A stretch of DNA of 64,000 bases. Source: CALDUY01 sp046350255 (GTDB lineage Bacteria; Planctomycetota; Planctomycetia; Gemmatales; Gemmataceae). This document shows, in pieces, positions 27,401 to 34,950 of this stretch; positions within the stretch are counted from its first letter, which is position 1; each line of letters starts with the position of its first letter. The translations under genes were made by a program, and so were the position numbers. The notes beneath the pieces are model-generated. The model saw only the letters and a list, made by a program, of their open reading frames with translations, searched no databases and had not been told where the DNA came from. The stretch lies in contig JAXMAV010000007.1 of the NCBI GenBank assembly GCA_046350255.1, positions 62,001-126,000 on the forward strand. Direction: 5' to 3'.

Positions 27401-29892
27401 TGGAAGCACTGGCCAGATTAGCCGCCCGACCGGGAGACGACCCCTTCCTGACCGCGGCCGTGCTCAGCAGTATCCGCCCTGACACCGTGGGCGGAGTGGT
27501 GGCCCGCGCACGCCAGCTAGGCACCCCCGATGGGATGCTGCAAAAGCTCCAGGCCCTGGCTGCCTCCGTGGGAGATGCGGCCTCGCTGGCGGTGATCGTC
27601 GAGGACGTGGTGGATGCGGCCAGGATGAAATCGCCTGCCGCGCGCTACCTGGCGCTGGCCGGTGTGCTGGATGCGCTCGAGCGCCGGCGCCTGACAGTTC
27701 CCCAGGCAGACAGGGTTGCCGCCACCATCGCCGAGGCCCGAAAGAGCCTGCAAGCACTCTCCACTCCCGAGGCAGATCGCGTGGCCGCGCTGGCACTCCT
27801 GGGCCGCGAGCCCGCTCATCGCCCGGGAGACGCCCGCTTGCTGGCAAGCCTGTTGGTGCCGCAGCAATCGCCTGCCATGCAGAGTGCCGCCCTGGTTGCG
27901 CTGAGTCGCTTCGACGACCCTGCCATCGCCTCGTCTCTCCTGGCTGGCTGGAAGAGTTATTCTCCGGCGCTGCGGGGCCAGGTGCTCGATCTCCTGCTCG
28001 GGCGGGCCGGCTGGACCAAACTACTGCTGGACGCCATGGAGTCTGGCGCCCTGGCTCCCGGGCAGGTGGATGCAGCCCGGCGGCAGCGCCTGGCGACGCA
28101 CCGCGACGAGCGCGTCCGACGTGCAGCCGAGCGGTTGTTGTCCAGCGCTGGCAGTGGCGATCGGCGCAAGGTACTGGCCGAGTATGCCGCCGCCACGAAC
28201 CTGCCTGGTAACGCAGACCAGGGCCGCGCGCTGTTCGCCAAACACTGCGCCGCCTGTCATCGGCTCGAGGGCGTGGGCCACGACGTCGGTCCCGACCTGG
28301 CCGCGCTCGCCAATAAGACGCCGCAGTATCTCCTGGGCGAAATCCTCGATCCCAACCGCAACCTCGACTCGCGCTATCAACAGTATGTCGTGACGACGCA
28401 GCGCGGCCTGAGCGTCTCCGGCTTGCTCGCCGCGGAGACGGCCACCTCGCTGACGCTGCGTCTGCAAGAGGGGAAGACACAAACCTTCCTGCGAACGGAG
28501 GTGGAAGATCTTGTTAGCTCCGGAAAGTCGTTGATGCCCGAGGGGCTGGAGAAGGACCTGGGCAAACCCGAGATGGCGCACCTGTTGGCCTACCTCGGCC
28601 GCCAGGCGACGCCGCCGAAAACCTTCGTCGGCAATGCGCCGGTCACCATCGCGCCCGTGCAGGGGGCCTTTCGCCTGGCCGCGACTCAGGCGGAGATTCG
28701 CGGCGGGAGCATCTGCTTCGAGCCCGAGTTCGGCAACATCGGCCACTGGCACGGCCAGGCCGACCATGTCACCTGGTCGGTCGAGGTGCTCCGCCCAGGC
28801 AACTGGGACGTCTGGATCGACTGGTCGTGCGATCCCGGCTCGGCCGGAAACACCTTCCTCGTCGAAGGAGCCAAAGCTCCGCTGCGCGGCACCGTGGCCA
28901 GCACCGGCGGTTGGGATCGCTACCAGCAGCGTCGCATCGGTCAGCTGGCCCTTGAGGCCGGAAAGGTGCGGCTCAGCATCCGGCCAGGGGGCCCGTTGCG
29001 GGGAGCCCTGATGGACCTGCGCACGGTCTTTCTGGTCGAACCCGGAAAGAAGCCGCCCACCCGGGAAGCCGACAAGCCCCTTCCCACCGATGCGGCCTCC
29101 CTGGCGAAGCTGATTCTGGATGATTCCGCTCCGGCCGCCCGACGCGAGACAGCCACACGCGATCATCCGAAATGGTCGGCCGACCTGCTTCGCTTGCTGG
29201 CAGCCGACCTGCCGGCAGACTCCCGCGAAGAGTATCGCCGCATCCCCTGGATCTGGCGCGTAGCCATCGCAGCAGGAAAGCGAAACGATACCGACGAACT
29301 TCGCCGCATCCTCGAAGTGGTGTTGCCCGCTAAGGGCGAACCGCTGCGCGACTGGCAGGCCGTGGTCCTCGGCGGAGGCGTCATCAACGGCATCAGCCTG
29401 GTCGGCAAATGGCCTGGCGAACGGCTCGACGAGTTACTGACCGGCAAGGAGGCGCTCCGCGAGCGCTGGAAGCGAGCCCTCGACCTGTCCGCCGCCATGG
29501 CCGACAACCTCAAGGTGCCCACCGGCACCCGCTACGACGCCCTGCGGATGATCGCCCTGGATGCGTGGGACAAACGCGGGAGCCAGCTTGCACGCTACCT
29601 GGTCAAGGGGACCCACGACGAACTGATGATGGGGGCGATCAGCGGCCTGTCCGACGTGCAATCGCCGAAGGTGGCCGACCTGCTCCTCAGCAATCTGGCC
29701 CACTGCAACGCCACCAACCGGAAGCTGGCGCTCGAAGCACTGGTCCGCACCGAGGCCCGAGCACTGGTTCTGCTCGACGCCTTCGAGGCAAACCGGCTCG
29801 ACCGCACCTGGCTGACGCCCGACCTACGCAAGAAGCTTCGCGACCATCCCAGCGAATCTGTGCGCACTCGGGCGTCCCGGGTGATCCCCTGA
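24472..29892 (+). CDS. neutral ceramidase-like domain fused to PVC-type heme-binding protein
   Basis: 1806 residues. Signal peptide to about 22. Residues about 25-450 match the neutral/alkaline ceramidase N-terminal domain (VGVGRVDITP; zinc motif ATHTHTAP; NYACHAVTLS; GGDWPGHAQQAIE). Residues about 460-830 are the PVC-type membrane-bound-dehydrogenase beta-propeller (LVAAEPLVQSPVAIDFGPDG, GPDGALWIVDMYRF). HEAT-like helices follow to about 1230, then a c-type cytochrome with CAACH near residue 1259 (GRALFAKHCAACHRLEGVGH), a ligand-binding-like beta domain (about 1400-1520) and further helical repeats. GGAGG is 6 bases before the ATG at 24472. The frame is open upstream to 22909 but that part is antisense to the DUF1592 gene. 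Divergent from DUF1592 across 213 bases. Confidence 0.88.
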   Translation: MSSLIRVVLMVAVLPATLLAAPASNLHEVGVGRVDITPKHPVRLNGFGFRRTESEGVQQRIWAKALALGKTNPAVVLTVDNLGVSADITAELARRLEKHGVHRDRLAITATHTHTAPMVRGLCATIFSTPIPKEHQDHIEQYTRQFIDGLEKAALAALADRQPAHITWGIGRARFAINRRTAGGPVDHDLPLLAVRSPEGKLRALWVNYACHAVTLSHNKIGGDWPGHAQQAIEDDHPGSVALVSVGCGADSNPSSGVTGDKVEIASRQGQEIAREVKRLLTGYLAPVTGTLEVTSRTVNLPLDKLPTREEWQRRATRGGAVGYHAQMQLARLDRGEKLRASIDYRILTWAFGDSLAMVFLPGEVVVDYALRLKKELDGRRLWINAYSNDAPGYVPSERIRKEGGYEGGGAMVYYDIPTGYQAGLERPIIEAVRQPLLRQFRPTFNPEKTSGTLPLSPQQSAAELATKAGLTIDLVAAEPLVQSPVAIDFGPDGRLWVAEMADYPSGVQGTFQPGGRVVYLEDIDGDGIYDKRTLYVDKIPFPTGVTAWRDGVLICAAPDILFAEGKGPDGQARTVRKLFSGFGTENYQARVNSLVFGLDGWVHGSCGLFGGAITTPEGKVVKLGDRDFRIRPDDGTLEPATGRTQQGRVRDDWDNWFGCDNSNLARHLVLPDHYLRRNPHVAYPTPTAHVPDYPGWNTLFPRRSLQLFKLSGPSGRVTAACGLGVYRDDLLGSDFTGNLFTCEPVSLSVHRELLRPRGSSFLGSRAADEADREFLGSLDGWFRPVQARTGPDGALWIVDMYRFVIEHPRWIPPEELARVDTRAGASMGRLYRVRPANKPLRAVPRFNQLEPPALAALLASPNGIQRDLATQTLLWRGKAEAAAPVRKLLASARPEARVHALCVLDGLKQLTADDVLTALKDAHPGVRRHAVRLAERFLGEKEPLGDALVSLVDDPDAQVRLQVAFSLGEWKQPRAVEALARLAARPGDDPFLTAAVLSSIRPDTVGGVVARARQLGTPDGMLQKLQALAASVGDAASLAVIVEDVVDAARMKSPAARYLALAGVLDALERRRLTVPQADRVAATIAEARKSLQALSTPEADRVAALALLGREPAHRPGDARLLASLLVPQQSPAMQSAALVALSRFDDPAIASSLLAGWKSYSPALRGQVLDLLLGRAGWTKLLLDAMESGALAPGQVDAARRQRLATHRDERVRRAAERLLSSAGSGDRRKVLAEYAAATNLPGNADQGRALFAKHCAACHRLEGVGHDVGPDLAALANKTPQYLLGEILDPNRNLDSRYQQYVVTTQRGLSVSGLLAAETATSLTLRLQEGKTQTFLRTEVEDLVSSGKSLMPEGLEKDLGKPEMAHLLAYLGRQATPPKTFVGNAPVTIAPVQGAFRLAATQAEIRGGSICFEPEFGNIGHWHGQADHVTWSVEVLRPGNWDVWIDWSCDPGSAGNTFLVEGAKAPLRGTVASTGGWDRYQQRRIGQLALEAGKVRLSIRPGGPLRGALMDLRTVFLVEPGKKPPTREADKPLPTDAASLAKLILDDSAPAARRETATRDHPKWSADLLRLLAADLPADSREEYRRIPWIWRVAIAAGKRNDTDELRRILEVVLPAKGEPLRDWQAVVLGGGVINGISLVGKWPGERLDELLTGKEALRERWKRALDLSAAMADNLKVPTGTRYDALRMIALDAWDKRGSQLARYLVKGTHDELMMGAISGLSDVQSPKVADLLLSNLAHCNATNRKLALEALVRTEARALVLLDAFEANRLDRTWLTPDLRKKLRDHPSESVRTRASRVIP

Positions 29893-29907
29893 GTGAACCC
29901 CGGGCCG

Positions 29908-30924
29908 TTAGCCCAGTGTGCGACCGAGCGCCTGGGCCACGGTTCGGCACTCGGTCATCATCTGGACGAAGGCGGCTGGGGTCAGCGCCTGGAAGCCATC
30001 GGATAGCGCGCGATCAGGCTCGGGGTGCAGCTCGACAATCAGGCCATCGGCCCCGGCGGCAACGGCAGCTCGCGCCATGACGGCCACCAGGCTCGCCTTG
30101 CCGGTTCCGTGGCTGGGATCGACCACCACGGGCAAATGGGTCTTCTGATGCAGGAAGGGCACCGTGGCCAACGGCAGCGTGAAGCGCGTGTGATCCTCGA
30201 AGGTGCGGATGCCACGCTCGCACAGCATGACCTGAGTGTTGCCCGTCTTGAGGATGTACTCGGCCGCGAGGAGGAACTCATCCATGGTCGCCGAAGGACC
30301 GCGCTTCAGCAGCACCGGCAGGCCGCTCTCGCCGACCGCTTCCAGCAGCGGATAGTTTTGCATGTTCCGCGCGCCGACTTGCAGCACGTCGGCATACCCG
30401 GCCACCATCTCCACCATGTCGGGCGCCATCACCTCGGTGACCACGGCCAGCCCGGTGGCGGCGCGAGCCTCGGCCAGCAGCTGCAGGCCCTTCTCCTTCA
30501 GCCCCTGGAAGGCATAGGGACTGGTGCGCGGCTTGAACGCGCCGCCGCGCAGGCCGGTCGCTCCCACCTCCTTGACCAGGTGAGCCAGGTCGAGGATCTG
30601 CTGCCGGCTCTCCACCGAACAGGGGCCGGCGATCATGCCGATATTCTTGCCACCCACCGCCAGGTTGCGGGACCGCACCACCGTGGGTTCTTTCTTGACC
30701 TCCAGCGAGGCGACCTTGTACGGAGCCAGGATGGGCACCACCTTCTCGACCCCTTCCAGGGTTTCCAGCGACTGGCGAGCCCCATCGCGTTTCTCACCCA
30801 GGGCGGCCACCACGGTCACCTCGGTACCGACGATGATGTGGCTGCGTAGTCCGAGACTCTCGATATTCTCGATCACCGTCTGGATCTGTTGTTGTTCAGC
30901 GCCCTGCTTCATCACCACAATCAT
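29908..30924 (-). CDS. aroF: 3-deoxy-7-phosphoheptulonate (DAHP) synthase
   Basis: 338 residues. First step of the shikimate pathway: phosphoenolpyruvate plus erythrose 4-phosphate to DAHP. The N-terminal about 70 residues form the ferredoxin-like regulatory domain (MIVVMKQGAEQQQIQTVI), followed by the KDPG-aldolase-like catalytic barrel with GPCSVES, GGAFKPRTSPYAFQG, KRGPSATMDE and DPSHGTGK. This is the beta-type class I enzyme typical of Bacillus and Thermotoga. GGAGGAG lies 8 bases before the ATG. Its leader contains a structured RNA with an intrinsic terminator about 100 bases before the start, suggesting attenuation. Ends 15 bases from the convergent ceramidase/heme gene. Confidence 0.95.
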   Translation of the reverse strand: MIVVMKQGAEQQQIQTVIENIESLGLRSHIIVGTEVTVVAALGEKRDGARQSLETLEGVEKVVPILAPYKVASLEVKKEPTVVRSRNLAVGGKNIGMIAGPCSVESRQQILDLAHLVKEVGATGLRGGAFKPRTSPYAFQGLKEKGLQLLAEARAATGLAVVTEVMAPDMVEMVAGYADVLQVGARNMQNYPLLEAVGESGLPVLLKRGPSATMDEFLLAAEYILKTGNTQVMLCERGIRTFEDHTRFTLPLATVPFLHQKTHLPVVVDPSHGTGKASLVAVMARAAVAAGADGLIVELHPEPDRALSDGFQALTPAAFVQMMTECRTVAQALGRTLG

Positions 30925-31025
30925 GCGAACAACTCCTCCGGGAAGGAATGGGGCCCCGGGCGTGCGTCTGGATGGAATAACCGTAGGGTAGCTGAGGAAC
31001 GAGGTGGAGTCAGCCCGAAGGTGGG

Positions 31026-31060
31026 AAAAAAAGAGACCCCGGCGTTCGTTACGCCGGGGT
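31026..31060 (-). terminator. intrinsic terminator upstream of aroF
   Basis: A perfect 9-bp GC stem, ACCCCGGCG with CGCCGGGGT (31036-31044/31052-31060), followed in the minus-strand direction by CTCTTTTTTT. It is oriented toward aroF and ends about 100 bases before its ATG. Confidence 0.85.
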
Positions 31061-31105
31061 CCAAATCACAAGCGGCTGCGCCCGACGGCAGCCCGTCGGC
31101 CGCGT

Positions 31106-31138
31106 TTAGCGCAGCCTCACCTGGGTACATTTACACAC
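31106..31138 (-). CDS. possible 10-residue leader peptide
   Basis: A GTG preceded by AGGAGGTGGTCCGA starts MCKCTQVRLR and stops inside the left part of the large 31074-31116 stem. It contains two Cys and no aromatic residue, so classical aromatic attenuation by codon content is not supported. An overlapping ATG at 31130 opens a longer frame that runs through the terminator and is less likely. Confidence 0.25.
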   Translation of the reverse strand: MCKCTQVRLR

Positions 31139-31266
31139 TCGGACCACCTCCTTTTGCTAGTACTCCCGCAGCCCCTGGTCACCAAGGTACGCCAGGGGTT
31201 GGCGGCTTCTAGCCCGTCGCGCCACGTTAACGCGACACGAGTCCCCTCCGAAGAAAGGACAACTCC

Positions 31267-31295
31267 ATAATAGACGCCGCCCTTGGCCAGGACAA
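31267..31295 (-). promoter_or_regulatory. sigma70-type promoter for the aroF leader RNA
   Basis: Minus-strand -35 TTGTCC (31295-31290), a 17-base spacer and -10 TATTAT (31272-31267, 5 of 6). Transcription would start near 31260, at the 5' base of the first hairpin. Confidence 0.6.
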
Positions 31296-31359
31296 GGGCC
31301 GGCCACACCTCTGGGAGGAAAACGCAATCGAGCCGGGCCCTACGACCCTACTCCGCGTC

Positions 31360-31785
31360 TTACTCCTGCTCGGTGGCCTTCTTCTTTTTCTTCTTCTTGG
31401 CCGGGCCCGCCTCGCTCAGGGTGATACTTTTCGCCGTCTTCCCATCTTCTTCGGTCTCGACGACGGCGCCGGCACCAATCTTAAACGGCTCCAGCTTCAG
31501 CAGCTCCGCCACCTTGTCCGCCTTGACCGGCGTCCGCGTCTCTCCCTGGACCAGGGTCACGGTCGTCTTGTCGGTCACCTTGTACTCGCGATCCTCGGTC
31601 TGCTTCTTCTTGATCGCCACCTTCACCGTCAGGCTGCCCTTGTCCGGGTCCACCTGGGCGATGGTCCCGTTCGGCCCCGCGGCCTGCTTCTTCTTCTTTT
31701 TCTTCTTCGCCTCCTCGTCGGCGCAGAAGGCAAACGAGGCGAAGACCGCCAGGGCCAGAACGCTACACATCAGAGAGCGCAGCAT
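31360..31785 (-). CDS. small secreted Lys-rich hypothetical protein
   Basis: 141 residues. Signal peptide LRSLMCSVLALAVFASFAFC, then DEEAKKKKKKKQ, a beta-rich core (GTIAQVDPDKGSLTVKVAIK ... EYKVTDKTTVTLVQGE) and a C-terminal AKKKKKKKATEQE. The core looks like a small OB- or SH3-like secreted domain; no family is recognised. The two seven-Lys tracts flanking it would give strong positive charge, perhaps for binding anionic polymer. GGAG lies 8 bases before the ATG. It is upstream of the aroF leader on the same strand. Confidence 0.65.
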   Translation of the reverse strand: MLRSLMCSVLALAVFASFAFCADEEAKKKKKKKQAAGPNGTIAQVDPDKGSLTVKVAIKKKQTEDREYKVTDKTTVTLVQGETRTPVKADKVAELLKLEPFKIGAGAVVETEEDGKTAKSITLSEAGPAKKKKKKKATEQE

Positions 31786-31854
31786 AATTTTCTCCGTGAG
31801 AGACCGGAATCACCCAGGAGTTGAACCAGCCTCGGGTCGAAAAGTTCCGGTCCA

Positions 31855-33789
31855 TCATCGATCTGCTGACGCCCGCCAGACAGCGAAGCCGTCACGACCG
31901 CGCACCGGTGCAAACAGGCTGGCCCGATCGATGGTGGCAAGAAACGCCGGGGACAACGGAATGCCGCGTCGAGTAGCTTCGGCAAGATGGGCAAGGGCCT
32001 GCTCCGCGGCCAGCTCTCGCTGGGGCACCGGTAACGCATCACACCCGGCCAGCCGGGCCCAGACCTCAGTCAACGAGAAGATCAGCCTTTCCGGCTGGGC
32101 GCTGGGTTTGCCCAGGCCTCGCAAAGCCTCCACCGCTCGACCTGGCTGGTCGGCATTGCAGCATAAGACGGCGAGTTCGTGGCGATTCCAGGCACGTCGC
32201 TGAACGTCGGCCTCCGAGGTTTCCAGGCGAACCACCTGCGCCCAGTCTTCCACCGCTGCCTCCCAGCGACGCAGCCGCGCCAGAACCCGGGCCCGCCGTT
32301 CGTGCAGAGGACGCCGAGCAGCAGCCTGGTCAATCGGCACCATCCCCAGCGCGCGTGAGAGCAAGAGGAGGATGCGTTCGTCGTTGCTTCGCCGCAGGGT
32401 GAAATCCGCACCCAGGCGTTCGGTGTGCAGGTGGTAGATGCGCTCCAGCTGAAGTAGTGACTCCAGCCCTCCTATCCCCGGGGCCAGTTCGAGCCGAAGC
32501 GCCAGCCGTCGAGCCCGAGCGACCTCGCCTGCCAGCGCATGTGCCTCGGCCGCATCGAGCAGGTCGCGCCAGCGATCCTCGGCCGACGCCAGCGAGGCGG
32601 CCCGTTCGTGATCCTGCGCCGCCTCCCGATAGCGCCCCAGAGCCCGCGCACAACGAGCCCGCCCTCGATAATGTAGCCAGCGCTTCGCCTCTTCGCCGGA
32701 CGAGAGCAGGGCCAGAGCCTCTTCGTGTTCGCGCGCCGCCTCCGCTGGTCGGCCCAGCTGTTCGAGCGCCTGGGCCTTGCCCCGATGCGCCTCCAGAACC
32801 AGCCCGCGCAGCTCGTCCGTGATGGGCATGGTCCGGGCCGTGTCGATGGCGCGCGAGGCCAGGCGAATTTGATCCGTCGGCGCGGTGCGCAAGCGCATCC
32901 CCACCAGGTACCACGACACCAGCCGCCGGGCATGTCCCTGGTGCAGAGCGTCCAGCTGCACCGACCGTTCGACAATGGGCAAGGCGCACTCAAGAAGTTG
33001 CTCGACGTGCCTGGTGTTGCCCTGCTCGAGGGCCTGCGTCAGAAGCGCCTGGTGCGCCTCGATCCACAGGGACACATCCTCCCCCCGGGCGCGATCTCCT
33101 CGCACCACTGCTTCCAGAGAACTGATGGTCTGACGATGATGGCGCGCCGCCTCCGTGGGCAGATCGGTTCCCCGCGCCCGCAACCGATGCAGCCGGGCCT
33201 CGGCTCTTCGCAGCGCAGGGCCCTGTCCGCCGAGCGCCCCCGCCTCGGCCAGGACCTGCTCGATCTCCTCCAGCCGCGTGGGTGCCTCCGGGTTCCACTC
33301 GGCCAGGCGCAGCGCACTCCCCACGAGCCCCAGCAAATGCGGCCCCGACCGATGCAGGGCGACCAGCTCGCCCCAGCGCTCCTGCGCACGCCGACCCGTC
33401 GCCAGGGCGTCCGTTGTCGCTCCCTGACGCTGCTGCTGTTCGGCAAGTAGATCGAGGACACAGGCCAAGGCCTTCAGTGTTGCCGGTCGGGGATCGCTCC
33501 TCACCAGCGATTCCAGCTCCCCCTGCCGCCTCTGGAGCGCCTCGCAAGAGGCACTTTCTCCCTCTGTCTTGAAACTATCTGCATGACTGGCCAGGAGACG
33601 CTCCAGTTCCTCCTCGACGGAAGCAACCCTGACCTCCAGCGCACGGGCCAGGGCGTTCGCCTTCCGGGCATCCCGGCTGCTGACCAGCCAGCCCCAGCCG
33701 CCGACCAGGCACCCCAGCCCCAGCAGAGCGACCACCAGGGCATTCCGCGACATCCACCGGCTCAGGAACGCCGCTTCCGGCATGGTCAT
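31855..33789 (-). CDS. membrane-anchored TPR-like helical protein
   Basis: 644 residues: a short cytoplasmic N-terminus, one membrane segment (about 17-36, ALVVALLGLGCLVGGWGWLV), a coiled-coil stretch (ALARALEVRVASVEEELERL), then helical repeats with TPR character (AREHEEALALLSSGEEAKRW, YREAAQDHERAASLASAEDRW). The end (LSPAFLATIDRASLFAPVRG) resembles the C-terminus of planctomycete Ser/Thr kinases that carry TPRs, but no kinase domain is present. It could be a kinase-derived sensor or scaffold; this is inference. The ATG at 33789 has GGAG 7 bases upstream. Confidence 0.6.
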   Translation of the reverse strand: MTMPEAAFLSRWMSRNALVVALLGLGCLVGGWGWLVSSRDARKANALARALEVRVASVEEELERLLASHADSFKTEGESASCEALQRRQGELESLVRSDPRPATLKALACVLDLLAEQQQRQGATTDALATGRRAQERWGELVALHRSGPHLLGLVGSALRLAEWNPEAPTRLEEIEQVLAEAGALGGQGPALRRAEARLHRLRARGTDLPTEAARHHRQTISSLEAVVRGDRARGEDVSLWIEAHQALLTQALEQGNTRHVEQLLECALPIVERSVQLDALHQGHARRLVSWYLVGMRLRTAPTDQIRLASRAIDTARTMPITDELRGLVLEAHRGKAQALEQLGRPAEAAREHEEALALLSSGEEAKRWLHYRGRARCARALGRYREAAQDHERAASLASAEDRWRDLLDAAEAHALAGEVARARRLALRLELAPGIGGLESLLQLERIYHLHTERLGADFTLRRSNDERILLLLSRALGMVPIDQAAARRPLHERRARVLARLRRWEAAVEDWAQVVRLETSEADVQRRAWNRHELAVLCCNADQPGRAVEALRGLGKPSAQPERLIFSLTEVWARLAGCDALPVPQRELAAEQALAHLAEATRRGIPLSPAFLATIDRASLFAPVRGRDGFAVWRASADR

Positions 33790-33880
33790 GGGCGGTCTCC
33801 TCTCTGGGGTGCAACCCGGAACCCCCGAGTGTAGGCAACCAGGTCGCCCCCTCGCAAGGCAGGTTCGCCTGCTGGCGCCC

Positions 33881-34150
33881 TCACCGGGCCGGGCCAGAGT
33901 GCGTCAGCACCTGGACAGGAACCTCCCCGAACGGCTCAGCCCCCGATATTCTCCGTTTGCTGACGGTGTCACTCATGCCAGTGATCGCCAGCCAGCGCCA
34001 CCGCTCCGTTACTCTCCGTTTGCTGACGGTGTCGTTCATCGACCCAAGCCTCACCGTTACTCTCCGTTTGCTGACGGAGGCGCTCATGCCCATCAATGCC
34101 TGATGCTGCCATCGCACCGTTACTCTTCGTTTGTTGACGGTGTCGCTCAT
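33881..34150 (-). CDS. possible small repeat protein (very uncertain)
   Basis: An 89-residue frame spanning the 33943-34152 repeats. Each repeat encodes MSDTVSKRRVT or a close variant (MSASVSKRRVT, MNDTVSKRRVT), and the repeat intervals (63, 48, 63 bases) keep the frame. GGAG lies 10 bases before the ATG. The repeats are conserved at base level at least as strongly as at protein level, so this may equally be a non-coding repeat cluster. Confidence 0.25.
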   Translation of the reverse strand: MSDTVNKRRVTVRWQHQALMGMSASVSKRRVTVRLGSMNDTVSKRRVTERWRWLAITGMSDTVSKRRISGAEPFGEVPVQVLTHSGPAR

Positions 34151-34152
34151 CG
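33943..34152. repeat. four-copy interspersed direct repeat
   Basis: Four copies of a roughly 34-base unit with core CCGTTACTCTCCGTTTGC followed by TGACGG and a C/G-TCAT end, starting at 33943, 34006, 34054 and 34117. Spacers differ in sequence and length. The ends CCGT...ACGG are inverted. It fills most of the 516-base gap between the TPR-like gene and the methyltransferase gene; the rest of that gap shows nothing recognisable. Confidence 0.85.
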
Positions 34153-34305
34153 TTTGATCGCTCCAGGGAGCCAACGGCGCAGCGTCACATCGACGCGCTG
34201 CGCGCCATCCCGCAGGCTACCATCTTCTCGCCCGGTCCCGGAGAGTAGGATCGCTGTCAGAATGGTACAATGCACACGACCTCCCAACTCGCGGAGAAGC
34301 GCTCG

Positions 34306-34875
34306 ATGGATGGCTCCGGATTCCGACACCTGTATGCCCCGGCGGGCCCGGAGGGCTACTACCGCGCGCACGCGGACGACTACCACAATCCGCACGAACC
34401 AGTGATTCGGCTCGCCCTGGCCCATGCCGTGCAGCACTGGTCCCCACCCCTGCGCTTCGATGCGGTCCTCGACCTGGCCGCTGGCGGCGGCGAGGCCACT
34501 CTGGCGCTGCGTGAACTTCTGGAGGGCATCGCCTGCGAAGGCATGGATCCATTCACTGCCGAGCTATACCGCCGGCGTACAGGGCTACCCTGCCAGGCCG
34601 TCTCCTTCGAGCAACTCGCCAGCGGTGCCCAAGTCTTGCCGGACTATTCCTGCATCGTCTGTTCCTGCGCCCTGCACCTGGCGAGTGAGTCATGGTTGCC
34701 CGTGTTGTGCCAGGTCCTGGCTCGCTCTGCCCCCGACCTCCTCGTCCTGACTCCCCTGCGCCGGCCTTTGCTACGCGAAAGCTGGGGCTGGCGCCTCGAA
34801 GCCGAGTCCACCTTCGCCGTGGACGACCGCGGTCTGCGTCTACGCTGGTATCGCAGATGCTGGACCGAACCATAA
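34306..34875 (+). CDS. SAM-dependent methyltransferase
   Basis: 189 residues with class I motif I FDAVLDLAAGGGEATLAL and an acidic motif II region (CEGMDPFTAEL). Substrate unknown. The fold appears short at the C-terminus but includes the strands up to RLRWYRRCW. The ATG at 34306 has GGAG 9 bases upstream; an earlier ATG at 34270 has no such signal. Confidence 0.75.
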   Translation: MDGSGFRHLYAPAGPEGYYRAHADDYHNPHEPVIRLALAHAVQHWSPPLRFDAVLDLAAGGGEATLALRELLEGIACEGMDPFTAELYRRRTGLPCQAVSFEQLASGAQVLPDYSCIVCSCALHLASESWLPVLCQVLARSAPDLLVLTPLRRPLLRESWGWRLEAESTFAVDDRGLRLRWYRRCWTEP

Positions 34876-34950
34876 TCGCGCGCCCCCTTCGCCCCTACGG
34901 CCGGTCAGTTTCTAGGATGGCAAGACAGATACCATCCCAGGAGAGCGACC

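Larger units (their letters stand above)
31026..31260 (-). ncRNA. structured leader or small RNA upstream of aroF
   Basis: A predicted transcript of about 235 nt with a series of hairpins, in order: an 8-bp stem with UUCG tetraloop (31260-31241), a 6-bp stem (31236-31216), a 7-bp stem CCCCUGG/CCAGGGG (31198-31172), a ribosome-binding-like AAAAGGAGGUGG (31155-31144), a two-stage 8+7-bp stem (31116-31074), and the terminator. The first stem needs two G-U pairs that exist only in the minus-strand RNA, which supports this strand. I cannot assign a known RNA family; tmRNA, RNase P RNA and SRP RNA signatures are absent. It may be a cis-acting aroF leader or an independent small RNA. Confidence 0.6.

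Noticed and set aside
30921..31130. 69-codon frame from an ATG inside the aroF leader
   Set aside because: It runs through the intrinsic terminator into the aroF start; its ribosome binding site fits the GTG at 31138 better.
31117..31308. 63-codon minus-strand frame across the promoter and first hairpins of the aroF leader
   Set aside because: GTG start lies upstream of the predicted transcription start and the frame crosses several stable stems.
33943..34152. CRISPR array
   Set aside because: Only four imperfect copies, spacers of unequal length (about 14-29 bases) and in-frame spacing; no cas genes in the window.
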